Made by a program: the position numbers and the translations under genes
Shown: positions 7,415 through 15,537 of the stretch, in pieces
Numbering within the stretch: the first letter of the stretch is position 1
Layout: every line of letters begins with the position of its first letter
Notes under the pieces: generated by a model
The model's input: the letters and a program-made list of their open reading frames with translations, nothing else
Databases searched by the model: none
Told to the model about the DNA's origin: nothing
Origin: Burkholderia sp. H160
GTDB lineage: Bacteria; Pseudomonadota; Gammaproteobacteria; Burkholderiales; Burkholderiaceae
DNA: 52,103 nt
Direction of reading: 5' to 3'
Assembly (NCBI GenBank): GCA_000173575.1
Contig: ABYL01000041.1
Location: forward strand, 1-52,103

Positions 7415-8758
7415 CTATGACTGGCGCAACTTCCTCAACGTGAGCCGCGCTTCGAGACCGCCGCCGACGCGGTTGTGCAGCGTGAGCGTCGCGTCCATCG
7501 CGAGCGCGAGTTGCCGCGCGATCGCGAGCCCGAGCCCCGTGCCGCCCGTTTGACGATTGCGCGATCCTTCGAGTCGAACGAACGGCTCGAACACCGTCTC
7601 CAGCGACTCGGCCGGAATGCCGGGGCCGCGATCGAGCACCGACACGGTGGCTTCACCATCGTGCAACGCGCCGATATCGATCTGCGCGGCACCGCCGTAC
7701 CTCAGCGCGTTATCGACCAGATTGCCGACGATGCGCTTCAACGCCTGCGGACGCAACGTCAGCGACTGGCCGAAGTGGCCCTGCAAGGACACGCTCTGTC
7801 CGGCGTCGACGTAATCGCAGACGAGGCTGTCGAACAGCGCATCGGGATCGATGCGGCGCGGCACCTCAGTCGTGCCATGCATCGTGCGCGCATAAGTCAC
7901 CCCTTCCTTGACCAGCGCTTCCATTTCCTGCAGATCCTGGCGCAGCTTCGGGGCCTCGGTCTCATCGTCCATCGTGTCGACGCGCAGGCGCATGCGCGTA
8001 ATCGGCGTCTGCAGATCGTGCGAAATCGCCGCGAGAATCTGCATGCGCTCGGTCATGTACGTGGCGATCCGGTCCTGCATCGCGTTGAACGCGCGCGCAG
8101 CACGCGCCACTTCGGACGGACCGGCTTCGGGCAAGCGCTCGGCCTTCAGGTCGGGGCCGAGCGTGTCGGCTGCGAGCGCGAGCTGTTTGAGCGGGCGCGT
8201 CGCGAGTCGCACCGCGAGCCAGCAGCAGGCGGCGAGCACGAGTAGCTGCAACGTCAGCACGAGCGGCAGCCAGCGCGACAACGGTGCGCCGGGCATCGGC
8301 CGCAGGTCGATGGTGAGCGGCGTGCCGTCGCTCAGTTTCAGGTGCACCTGCAGACGCTCGCGATCGCCGGGCACCGCGTTGACGGTCAACGGATAACGCG
8401 TGCCGATGCCGTCGCCGATCGATTGCGCGACGCGCGCCGACAGGCTCGCGTCGACCGGCGCACCAGGCACACCGGGACCGAGCACGAACTCGTAGCTGCG
8501 CCGCGCGAGCCGCGGCAGCCACTGCGCGCGCTCGTCGGGCGGCAGATGATCGAGCAGCGCGACCGAGCTCGCCACCTCGCGCTCGATGTAGCCCATCATG
8601 ATGTTGGTCATCGTCTGATCGCGCTCGGTCATCGTGAGCCAGACCGACAGCGCCTGCGTGAGCGCAAGCCCGACGAACAGGATCACCGCAAGCCGCGCGA
8701 ACAGCGTGCGCGGCCAATGCGGCCAGCGCAGCAAGGACGGTGATGACGGTGCATTCAT
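7415..8758 (-). CDS. EnvZ-type sensor histidine kinase
   Basis: 447 residues. Transmembrane helices at about 21-43 and 163-184 enclose a periplasmic sensor of about 120 residues, followed by a HAMP domain (185-235), the H-box ISHDLQTPITRMRLR with phosphorylated His247, then N box NLVDNALRYGG, G1 DRGPGIP and G2 GGTGLGLAI of the HATPase. It autophosphorylates and hands the phosphate to the regulator encoded just upstream; stop and start overlap (ATGA), so the two are translationally coupled. The frame is open into the regulator gene, but this ATG gives the normal N-terminus. Confidence 0.93.
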   Translation of the reverse strand: MNAPSSPSLLRWPHWPRTLFARLAVILFVGLALTQALSVWLTMTERDQTMTNIMMGYIEREVASSVALLDHLPPDERAQWLPRLARRSYEFVLGPGVPGAPVDASLSARVAQSIGDGIGTRYPLTVNAVPGDRERLQVHLKLSDGTPLTIDLRPMPGAPLSRWLPLVLTLQLLVLAACCWLAVRLATRPLKQLALAADTLGPDLKAERLPEAGPSEVARAARAFNAMQDRIATYMTERMQILAAISHDLQTPITRMRLRVDTMDDETEAPKLRQDLQEMEALVKEGVTYARTMHGTTEVPRRIDPDALFDSLVCDYVDAGQSVSLQGHFGQSLTLRPQALKRIVGNLVDNALRYGGAAQIDIGALHDGEATVSVLDRGPGIPAESLETVFEPFVRLEGSRNRQTGGTGLGLAIARQLALAMDATLTLHNRVGGGLEARLTLRKLRQS

Positions 8759-9495
8759 TGCGGGTCCCCCATCGCGGTCACCGTCGCCGAAAACACATAA
8801 CCCTCGCTGCGCAGCGTCTTGATGTAGCGCGGTTCGCGCGCGCCGTCCCGCAGGCGTTGACGCAGGCGGCTCACCATCAGATCGATCGAGCGATCGAACG
8901 GGTCGGCCTGACGGCCTTGCGTGAGATTCAGGAGCTGATCGCGCGTGAGCACGCGCTGCGGGTGATCGAGGAACACGCGCAACAGACGATACTCGGCGCC
9001 GCTCAACGCGACCATCGTGCCGTCCGCGTCGAGCAGATGGCGCGCGGTCGTGTCGAGCCGCCAGTCGCCGAAGCACAGCATCGGCGCTGATTCGGTCACC
9101 TCCATGCCGGGCGGCAGCATGCGCGCGCGGCGCAGTACCGAGCGGATACGCGCGAGGAGTTCGCGCGCGGCGAACGGTTTGGTCAGGTAATCGTCGGCAC
9201 CCATCTCGAGGCCGACGATCCGGTCCGCTTCCTCGTTGCGTGCCGTCAGCATCAGGATCGGCACCGTGCGGAACTTGCCGGCGCGCAGTTCGCGGCACAG
9301 CACGAGGCCGTCTTCGCCCGGCAGCATCAGGTCGAGCACGATCAGGTCCGGCGCGCCGTTCTCGAGCGCGGCACGCATCTGGCGCCCATTGGCCGCGAGG
9401 GAGACGCGAACGCCGTTTTTCTCGAGGTAGCCGGCGAGCAGTTCGCGGATGCCGCGATCGTCGTCGACGATCAGTACGTGGTCGGATGTTTCCAT
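8755..9495 (-). CDS. OmpR-family response regulator
   Basis: 246 residues. Receiver domain 6-120 with the acidic pocket DDD (11-13), phosphoacceptor Asp55 (LIVLDLMLPGEDG), Thr84 and Lys106 (YLTKPFA). A winged-helix DNA-binding domain covers about 140-240, ending RYIKTLRSEGYVF, the classic OmpR signature. Partner of the kinase at 7415-8758. Sequence resembles OmpR more than PhoB or KdpE. No target genes can be assigned from context. Confidence 0.93.
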   Translation of the reverse strand: METSDHVLIVDDDRGIRELLAGYLEKNGVRVSLAANGRQMRAALENGAPDLIVLDLMLPGEDGLVLCRELRAGKFRTVPILMLTARNEEADRIVGLEMGADDYLTKPFAARELLARIRSVLRRARMLPPGMEVTESAPMLCFGDWRLDTTARHLLDADGTMVALSGAEYRLLRVFLDHPQRVLTRDQLLNLTQGRQADPFDRSIDLMVSRLRQRLRDGAREPRYIKTLRSEGYVFSATVTAMGDPQ

Positions 9496-9502
9496 CGACG
9501 GT

Positions 9503-9625
9503 TTATCTGTTGCGGCGCTTGAGTTGCACGCCGCTCGCCTGGATCAATGAACACTGTAACGGATGCGTGAGCTCGGTCGCGAAGCCGCCCGCGACGAACA
9601 ATGCGATGGCAAAGAGGCGTTTCAT
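9503..9625 (-). CDS. Small secreted or membrane peptide, 40 aa
   Basis: A 40-codon ORF with a hydrophobic start (MKRLFAIALFVAGGFATEL), two later basic residues clusters and one Cys. GGAGG sits 5 nt before its ATG, and the ATG overlaps the stop of the GFA-family gene (ATGA), so translation coupling is likely. It ends 8 bp before the response regulator start. Function unknown; the ribosome-binding site and overlap are the only evidence. Confidence 0.5.
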   Translation of the reverse strand: MKRLFAIALFVAGGFATELTHPLQCSLIQASGVQLKRRNR

Positions 9626-9993
9626 GCGTCCTCCAGCACGGAAAGACTCGCGCCGTCGGCCACGCCGGCTTCGAGCGCATACGGATCGACCCCGTCCAGG
9701 CAGCCGATATTGACGCGCCATTGCTGCGGATCCTTGCGCGTCTGATGAAACGGATAAATCCCGCAATGCTTGCAGAAGTAGTGCTTCGCGACCTTCGTGT
9801 TGAACTGGTACAGCGTCAGCGAGTCCTCACCACTGAGAATCTTCAGCTGACTGGCGGGAAAGAGCGGCGTCATCAGCGCGCCCTTGCGGCGGCACAGGCT
9901 GCAGTTGCAACGGCCGGCCGGAACGATTTCTGTGCGCATTTCGAACTTGATGGCCCCACAGTGACAGGACCCTTGCAGCAATTCGGCGCTCAT
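9622..9993 (-). CDS. GFA/CENP-V fold zinc protein
   Basis: 123 residues of the glutathione-dependent formaldehyde-activating (GFA)/CENP-V family. Zinc ligands are visible as SCHCG near the N-terminus, CNCSLCRR around 29-36 and CKHCG around 74-78. Members bind two zincs; few have proven activity, and most annotated ones are of unknown substrate. It heads a short minus-strand group (GFA gene, 40-aa peptide, then the two-component pair), though the pair may have its own promoter. Confidence 0.88.
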   Translation of the reverse strand: MSAELLQGSCHCGAIKFEMRTEIVPAGRCNCSLCRRKGALMTPLFPASQLKILSGEDSLTLYQFNTKVAKHYFCKHCGIYPFHQTRKDPQQWRVNIGCLDGVDPYALEAGVADGASLSVLEDA

Positions 9994-10513
9994 GGTGCTC
10001 TCCGTGATTTGACGATGCCTGTTTTATAGCCTGGTTCATCAGTCGAATTATGTCGCAATGTATCCGGCCGCCGAGTCGATACATTACTTTGCAATCGGTC
10101 GCGTCGATTAGCGCAAAGCGAAACCACGGGGATATACGCGCGAATTAACATTTGAGCGGCAGGCCCAAACGAATAATGCATATCGCTTCTTTGCCGCCGC
10201 ATTGCCGTACTCCCCTTGCAAAGATACTCCGCTTATCCGTGAACAGGTAAGTGGCGCGGGGAGCCGGATTCCCTACACGCCGTTTTTGACCTCGGCATGA
10301 CCAACGGGCTTCATGGAGCCGGTGAATCAGGTTGAATACGCTTGACTTTTAAGCACTGCCCACTTTCAATACCCATGGTGCAGTGCGATGTTTCGCTTTT
10401 GAAACGCGCTGCATGTCACCCGGCAGTTCAAAGCATTGGCCAGCAGTTCATTCGTCCGCCGTGCATGCGGCGTCAGCTCGCGAAATGGAGCACTCCTCAC
10501 TACAGGAGTCGTC
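9994..10513. other. Intergenic region between divergent genes
   Basis: About 520 bp between the GFA gene (minus) and the patatin gene (plus). An inverted repeat AATGTAT (10057-10063) / ATACATT (10079-10085), spaced 15 bp, lies 64-92 bp upstream of the GFA start and could be an operator. Nothing else recognised. Confidence 0.4.
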
Positions 10514-11557
10514 TTGGCTGCAACGCAAAACCAACCTGCACGCCGCGAACCCGCCCGCATCGACCTCGCGTTGCAAGGCGGCGGTTCGCACGGTGCTTTT
10601 ACATGGGGCGTCCTCGACCGTTTGCTCGAAGAGTCGTGGCTGCAGATCGAAGGCATATCGGGCACGTCGGCCGGCGCGATGAACGCGGCGGTGCTGGTGA
10701 GCGGCTTTCAGGCCAACGGCGCGGCCGGCGCGCGAGCCGCGCTCGAAGCGTTCTGGCGGCGCGTGTTCGAAGCGTCGGTGTACAGCCCGTTTCGCCGCAG
10801 CCCGTTCGACGTGATGATGGGCCGCTGGACGCTCGACTACTCGCCACTCTTCATTGCGATGGACCTCGCGGCGCGCCTGTTTTCGCCCTACGACCTGAAT
10901 CCGCGCGGCGTGCATCCGCTGCAGAAGATCTTGCGGGACTCAATCGATTTCGCGCATCTGAGCGACGCGCCGATCAAGCTGTTCATCACCGCGACCCGCG
11001 TGCGCACCGGCCAGGCGCGCGTGTTTCGCAATGCCGACCTGACGCCGGACGTGCTGCTCGCCTCCGGCTGTCTGCCCACGCTGTTCCAGGCGGTGCAGAT
11101 CGACGGCGAAGACTACTGGGACGGCGGCTATGCCGGCAATCCGACGATCACCCCGCTGGTGCGCGAATGCACGTCGAGCGACACGCTGCTGATCCAGGTC
11201 AATCCCGTGGAGCGCAATGAAACGCCGCGTACCGCGCGCGACATCATCAGCCGCGTGAACGAGGTGGCCTTCAACGCGCCGCTGCTCAAAGAGCTGCGCA
11301 TGATCGCGCTGCTGCGCCGCGCGGCGGACGCCGGCAGCGACGAAGGCCGCCATTGGGCGGCAATGCGCATCCATCGGATCTCAAGCGAAGTGATGACCCA
11401 GCTCGGCTACTCATCGAAGCTGAACGCCGAGTGGAGCTTTCTGACCATGCTGCGAGACGAGGGCCGGCGTGCCGCGGACGCGTTCCTCACGGAGCACAGC
11501 GAATCGATCGGCGTGCGCTCCTCGCTGGATCTCGACGCGTTGCTCGACGGAGTCTGA
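10514..11557 (+). CDS. Patatin-like phospholipase
   Basis: 347 residues. Patatin hydrolases use a Ser-Asp dyad: here the oxyanion loop QGGGSHGAF (21-29), nucleophile Ser52 in GTSAG and the Asp of YWDGGYAGNP are all present. They cleave acyl esters of phospholipids; some homologues act as intracellular polyhydroxybutyrate depolymerases. The start is a TTG with GGAG 5 nt upstream; the in-frame ATG at 10436 has no ribosome-binding site and adds an unlikely extension. The GntP permease gene starts 2 nt after its stop. In related genomes this pair commonly sits with 3-hydroxybutyrate dehydrogenase, so a role in PHB or hydroxybutyrate use is plausible (inference from recollection). Confidence 0.88.
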   Translation: MAATQNQPARREPARIDLALQGGGSHGAFTWGVLDRLLEESWLQIEGISGTSAGAMNAAVLVSGFQANGAAGARAALEAFWRRVFEASVYSPFRRSPFDVMMGRWTLDYSPLFIAMDLAARLFSPYDLNPRGVHPLQKILRDSIDFAHLSDAPIKLFITATRVRTGQARVFRNADLTPDVLLASGCLPTLFQAVQIDGEDYWDGGYAGNPTITPLVRECTSSDTLLIQVNPVERNETPRTARDIISRVNEVAFNAPLLKELRMIALLRRAADAGSDEGRHWAAMRIHRISSEVMTQLGYSSKLNAEWSFLTMLRDEGRRAADAFLTEHSESIGVRSSLDLDALLDGV

Positions 11558-11559
11558 CC

Positions 11560-13056
11560 ATGGACGTCATCACCCTGTCACCGCTCGCGATCGGTCTCGG
11601 CCTCTTTGGCATGCTCGCGAGTCTCGCGCTGCTGATCGGCCTCGCGTATCGCGGCTGGACCGTGCTGCTGCTCGCGCCATTCGCCGCCATGCTGGCCGCC
11701 GCGATTTCGGGCGAACCGATTCTCGCCCATTGGACGCAAACCTTCATGCTCAGCGCTGCGCGATTTCTCGCGCAGTTCTTTCCGTTGTTCCTGCTCGGCG
11801 CGCTGTTCGGCAAGCTGATGGAAGACAGCGGCTCCGTGAAGGCAATCGCCAGTTACATGACGGAAAAGCTCGGCGCGCATCGGGCGATTCTCGCTGTCGT
11901 GATCGGGGGCGCGCTCGTCACCTATGGCGGCGTCAGCCTCTTCGTTGCGTTCTTCGTGCTCGCGCCGATGGCCACCGCCCTCTTCCAGGCCGCCAATATT
12001 CCGCGCCGTCTGATGCCGGCCGCGATTGCGCTCGCCACCTCGACGTTCACGATGTCCGCGCTGCCCGGCACGCCCGCGATCCAGAACGCGATCCCGATGC
12101 CGTTCTTCGGCACGACGCCGTTCGCCGCGCCGGGGCTCGGCATCATCGCAAGTATCGTGATGGTTGCCTTTGGGCTCTGGTGGTTGTCCCTGCAGCAATC
12201 GCGCGCGAAGGCACGCAACGAAGGGTTCGACGGCTTCGACGCGGCGGCGAAATCCACCACGCCGCCGGCCAGCGACAACCTCTTGCGTGAACGTGCGAGC
12301 GTATCGCAGAGTTTCGATCCGGAGGAAGCGAAGCGCGGGCATGTCAGCGAGGATCTGCCGTCGTTCGGCGTCGCGCTCGCGCCGCTCGTGCTCGTCGTGC
12401 TGACGAACTTCGTGATGAACGTGATCGTGCTACCGCGCATCGACGCCGACTATCTGGGCGAGGTGCGTTGGGGCGAGACCTCGCTTGCGGCGGTCGGTGG
12501 TGTGTGGGGCGTGAGCGTGGCGCTCATCGTCGCGATCGTCGTGCTGGTGCTGCTCAATCGGAGCCGCTTGCGGGCGCTGCGCGAGAGTGTCGGTGCGGGC
12601 GCGAATGCATCGGTGCTGCCGGTGCTGAGCGTCGGCAGTCTGGTCGGCTATGGCGCGGTGATCGCCGCGTTGCCCGCGTTCGCGCTCGTGCGCGAATGGG
12701 TGCTCGGCATCGGCGGTGGCCCGCTCGTCTCGCTCGCAGTCGCCACCAATCTGCTCGCGGCGTTGACCGGTTCGGCTTCCGGCGGTCTCACCATCGCGCT
12801 CGATGCGCTCGGCAGCACCTATCTGCAGCTGGCCGGGCAATACGGCATCGACCCGGCGCTGCTGCACCGGGTCGCCGTGATTTCCTCCGGCACGCTCGAC
12901 AGCCTGCCGCATAACGGTGCGGTCGTGACGCTGCTCGCCGTGTGCGGCTCGACGCACCGCGAAAGCTACCGCGACATCGTGATCGTCGCGATTCTCGGCG
13001 CGTTGCTCGCGCTGGTGGTGGTGATCGTGCTGGGCTCGCTGCTCGGGTCGTTCTGA
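11560..13056 (+). CDS. GntP-family permease
   Basis: 498 residues, a polytopic inner-membrane protein with about 12 hydrophobic segments. The segments LAQFFPLFLLGALFGKLMEDSG, VIGGALVTYGGVSLFVAFF and ALPGTPAIQNAIP are typical of GntP/gluconate-type H+ symporters; the branch near patatin genes is thought to carry short hydroxy acids such as 3-hydroxybutyrate. The C-terminal part has LLAALTGSASGGLTIALDALG, a conserved GntP loop. The central hydrophilic loop (about 215-270) is long. Starts 2 nt after patatin with GGAG overlapping that gene's end. Confidence 0.87.
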   Translation: MDVITLSPLAIGLGLFGMLASLALLIGLAYRGWTVLLLAPFAAMLAAAISGEPILAHWTQTFMLSAARFLAQFFPLFLLGALFGKLMEDSGSVKAIASYMTEKLGAHRAILAVVIGGALVTYGGVSLFVAFFVLAPMATALFQAANIPRRLMPAAIALATSTFTMSALPGTPAIQNAIPMPFFGTTPFAAPGLGIIASIVMVAFGLWWLSLQQSRAKARNEGFDGFDAAAKSTTPPASDNLLRERASVSQSFDPEEAKRGHVSEDLPSFGVALAPLVLVVLTNFVMNVIVLPRIDADYLGEVRWGETSLAAVGGVWGVSVALIVAIVVLVLLNRSRLRALRESVGAGANASVLPVLSVGSLVGYGAVIAALPAFALVREWVLGIGGGPLVSLAVATNLLAALTGSASGGLTIALDALGSTYLQLAGQYGIDPALLHRVAVISSGTLDSLPHNGAVVTLLAVCGSTHRESYRDIVIVAILGALLALVVVIVLGSLLGSF

Positions 13057-13079
13057 GCGTTCTGAAGTATCAAGGGGTC

Positions 13080-14492
13080 TTACGCTGACGCGCGCAGCGC
13101 ATTCATGCGGCCAAACACGAACTGACCCAGATACCAGACCAGCTCGGTGTTCGCGAAGATCGCATCTTCGGTGACTGTCGACGGCTCGAGCTTCATCCGG
13201 CGCAGCATCAGCTTGCCCTCGCGCGACGTCGTCCACGCATGCATCAGTTCCTTGCGCGTCTTCGCATCGGCGGCGTTGAAATGGTCGCGGCCCTTGCGCG
13301 AATCGTCGTTCATACGCGCGCGCACTTCTTCTTCGCGCGTTGCGATGCTGTGCGCCACGGTCTTTCTCGTTTCGGTCTTGACCGCCTGTTCCTGCGCTTC
13401 GTCGGCGATCAGCTTGGCTTGCACGTCGACCATCGTGCGCTCGGCGTCCGAGATCTTCCAGTTGTCGCGTAGCGCACGCATCAGATAGCCCGCGGGGCTC
13501 TTCTTGACCTGGCCGCGCTGGATTCTGAAGCGCGTGTATTCGACGGCCTGCTGGATGCGCTCGTCGGTCCAGAGATCGCGATTCTCCGAAATCTCCGTGA
13601 ACTGCTTGGTCGACAGACCGAACTCGTCGGTGAGAATCTTGTACAGATGGCTCGCGTCCGCGAGGCTCGCGAGCACCGCGTCGGCTGTGTCCTTGCGCTT
13701 GAGCAGAAAACGGATGCGGTCGATTTTTTTTGACGTCGTCGATGCGGTCCGGGTCTCGTAGGACAGCTCGATGTCGGACACATCGTTGATCTCGCGCACT
13801 GCCGGCTCGAGCCAGTCGCGCTTGAAGTACTTGAAGATGGCAGCGTTCGCGCCCATTTTGCCGGGCCAGTTGCGCATTTCCTCGAGCTGGATCCAGTCGG
13901 TGCGTCCCGCTGGCACGTGGGGTAAAACCTTGTCGTAGACCGCGCGGGCGAGACTACGCGTGAACGCGGTGGAAATGCGCAAGCTCAGCCAGTGCGATTT
14001 CTGCGGATCGCGGATGTGCGGCACAAGTCGCGGATGGACGTCGAAACGCATGCGTCCGCGATGAAAGCCAACCATGCCGATCAACTGGACCTGCACCCAC
14101 AGATCGTCTTCGCTGGGATCGCGGTCCGCCGGCGTGTTCGTGACGCGGACTTTCGCGTTCTGCGCTTCGTCGGCGATCGTGCGCAGGTGCTTGAGGTTGC
14201 GGCTGTCATAGCGCATCAACCACTTGAAATAGTTGAGCTCGACGTCGTACTGGTCGCGCTGCTCGGGCTCCTGCGCGACGATAAAGTAGGCGGCATCGAG
14301 AAAGCGCCGCGCCGGCAGCCCCATGTTGACGATTTCAGTGAAGAAGTCGTTACGCTGATAACCGATCTCTCGATTGGCTTCGTTGATGCGCAAACCCTGA
14401 TCGAACATGTCCTCGAACAGCGCGAGCGCCATCTGTCGTGACGTTGTTTTCGACTTGCCCTCTTCCGGATGGTCCGCGGCCATGTTCTTCAT
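13080..14492 (-). CDS. repA: Replication initiator protein (Rep_3 / RepB type)
   Basis: 470 residues of the winged-helix plasmid initiator superfamily used by Burkholderia secondary chromosomes and megaplasmids. The N-terminal part LPARRFLDAAYFIVAQ, FKWLMRYDSRN and the middle WLSLRISTAFTRSLARAVYD are initiator WH features; a second basic winged-helix region spans about 185-260. It should bind the iterons lying directly upstream and open the origin. It is transcribed away from the iterons, divergent from parA-parB; iteron 1 lies only 49 bp upstream of its start, so RepA probably represses itself. A possible alternative ATG is at 14483. Confidence 0.92.
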   Translation of the reverse strand: MKNMAADHPEEGKSKTTSRQMALALFEDMFDQGLRINEANREIGYQRNDFFTEIVNMGLPARRFLDAAYFIVAQEPEQRDQYDVELNYFKWLMRYDSRNLKHLRTIADEAQNAKVRVTNTPADRDPSEDDLWVQVQLIGMVGFHRGRMRFDVHPRLVPHIRDPQKSHWLSLRISTAFTRSLARAVYDKVLPHVPAGRTDWIQLEEMRNWPGKMGANAAIFKYFKRDWLEPAVREINDVSDIELSYETRTASTTSKKIDRIRFLLKRKDTADAVLASLADASHLYKILTDEFGLSTKQFTEISENRDLWTDERIQQAVEYTRFRIQRGQVKKSPAGYLMRALRDNWKISDAERTMVDVQAKLIADEAQEQAVKTETRKTVAHSIATREEEVRARMNDDSRKGRDHFNAADAKTRKELMHAWTTSREGKLMLRRMKLEPSTVTEDAIFANTELVWYLGQFVFGRMNALRASA

Positions 14493-14540
14493 CCACTTTT
14501 TGCGCTCACCGGACTGTAAGCACGCGCTGGTGAGCTGTCA

Positions 14541-14860
14541 ACACACAGAACCTCACCATCAGAACGGCCGCTGCGGAGGCGCCGGTTCGGCTTCCAGTCC
14601 GCGTTGTCGCACACAGAACCTCACCATGTACACAAGGAACCTCACCTTCAAGCAGGCGCTTCGCGCGACAAGGCCTTCTGCGACGGGCCTTTCGTGCGGG
14701 TTTCCGCGCATGTGCACAACCTACCTCACCTTTGGGATTGGCGGCTTCAGTCAAGCACAGCGAACCGCACCTTGATGAGGAATTGATCTCACCTTGATGC
14801 ACAACCAACCGCACCTCTGTGCACACCGAACCTCACCTTTGACACAATGCACCTCACCTT
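14541..14860 (+). repeat. Origin iteron cluster I (nine copies)
   Basis: Nine copies of a 19-bp repeat, consensus GCACAACCNACCTCACCTT, all on the plus strand, beginning at 14541, 14609, 14630, 14714, 14755, 14777, 14799, 14821 and 14842. The copy at 14714 matches fully; 14777 is degenerate on the left; 14755 and 14799 carry CCGCACC instead of CCTCACC. The last five start 22, 22, 22 and 21 bp apart, i.e. two helical turns, so bound RepA would line one face of the DNA. Spacing and position next to repA identify replication iterons. Confidence 0.9.
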
Positions 14861-14990
14861 TTTAACCCTAAGTCGTTGAATGAATTGAAAGTCGAGTCTA
14901 CGTGTTGGTTTGTTGGTTTGCTCTCGCTTTAAAAAAAACGTACCAACCCGGAGGCGCAGGCAAATGCCGATGAGAATGTCGCGGCGCAGC

Positions 14991-15359
14991 ATGGTGAGGT
15001 TGATTGTGCAAGCGTGAATGCGAGCGAAAGTGGTTTTGGGGCAATGGTGAGGTTGGTTGTGCTTGTACGGTGATCGACGTCTTGAATGCTGCTGTCCTGC
15101 GTGCCGCTAACCGGTCGTCCCGGGCTGATTGATGGTTTCTTAGGTGAGGTTGATTGTGCATTGGCGCTCTGAGTCGCCTGAGCGCCGGCCAAGATGCGGC
15201 TAAAGCTCGATCAAGGTGAGGTCGGTTGTGCTATGGGCGGCTGGGCCGGACCCGTCGAAAATGAGAAAATGCACAAATGACCTCACCACGCGCCTAGATT
15301 TTCAGCAACCACGACGAGCTCGGTGGGCGGATCGCGGGGGAAGGTGAGGTCATTTGTGC
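14991..15359 (-). repeat. Origin iteron cluster II (six copies, mostly inverted)
   Basis: Six more copies of the same 19-bp repeat. Five are on the minus strand (14991-15009, 15044-15062, 15141-15159, 15213-15231, 15341-15359) and one on the plus strand (15271-15289). They are widely and irregularly spaced, unlike cluster I. The A/T-rich segment between the clusters (about 14855-14945, with TTTTTAACCC and an A8 run) is the likely melting site. Inference: cluster II serves as a handcuffing or copy-control partner of cluster I. Confidence 0.85.
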
Positions 15360-15497
15360 CTTCGCGCACTTCATATATTCGCGGCTAGTTCAGTTTCGAG
15401 CGCGCGTCGGTGGGCGAAACGATGCGGAAATGCAGAAATTTGTTGAAAATCTGCGTAAAAACAGTAATTTAAAAAGCTATTTTCAAGTATTTCCTGT

Positions 15498-15537
15498 ATT
15501 CTGAGGTTTCCGGAATTTTATGGAAAAACCTCAGAAT
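15498..15537. promoter_or_regulatory. Palindromic operator overlapping the parA start
   Basis: ATTCTGAGGTTT (15498-15509) and its exact reverse complement (15526-15537) flank 16 bp; the right arm includes the first bases of the parA ATG (15536). The upstream 15420-15495 segment is very A/T-rich and holds TTGAAA...TAATTT promoter-like hexamers. No good ribosome-binding site precedes parA, so the arms may also fold in the mRNA and hide the start. Likely site of autoregulation by ParA or ParB. Confidence 0.6.

Noticed and set aside
7962-9298. Long alternative frames across the two-component genes
   Set aside because: They are Arg/Ala/His-rich, as expected from out-of-phase reading of high-GC codons, while the kinase and regulator show all catalytic motifs.
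14541-15359. CRISPR array
   Set aside because: Repeats are 19 bp, occur in both orientations, start only about 21-22 bp apart in the phased part so leave no room for spacers, and no cas gene is near; they are replication iterons.
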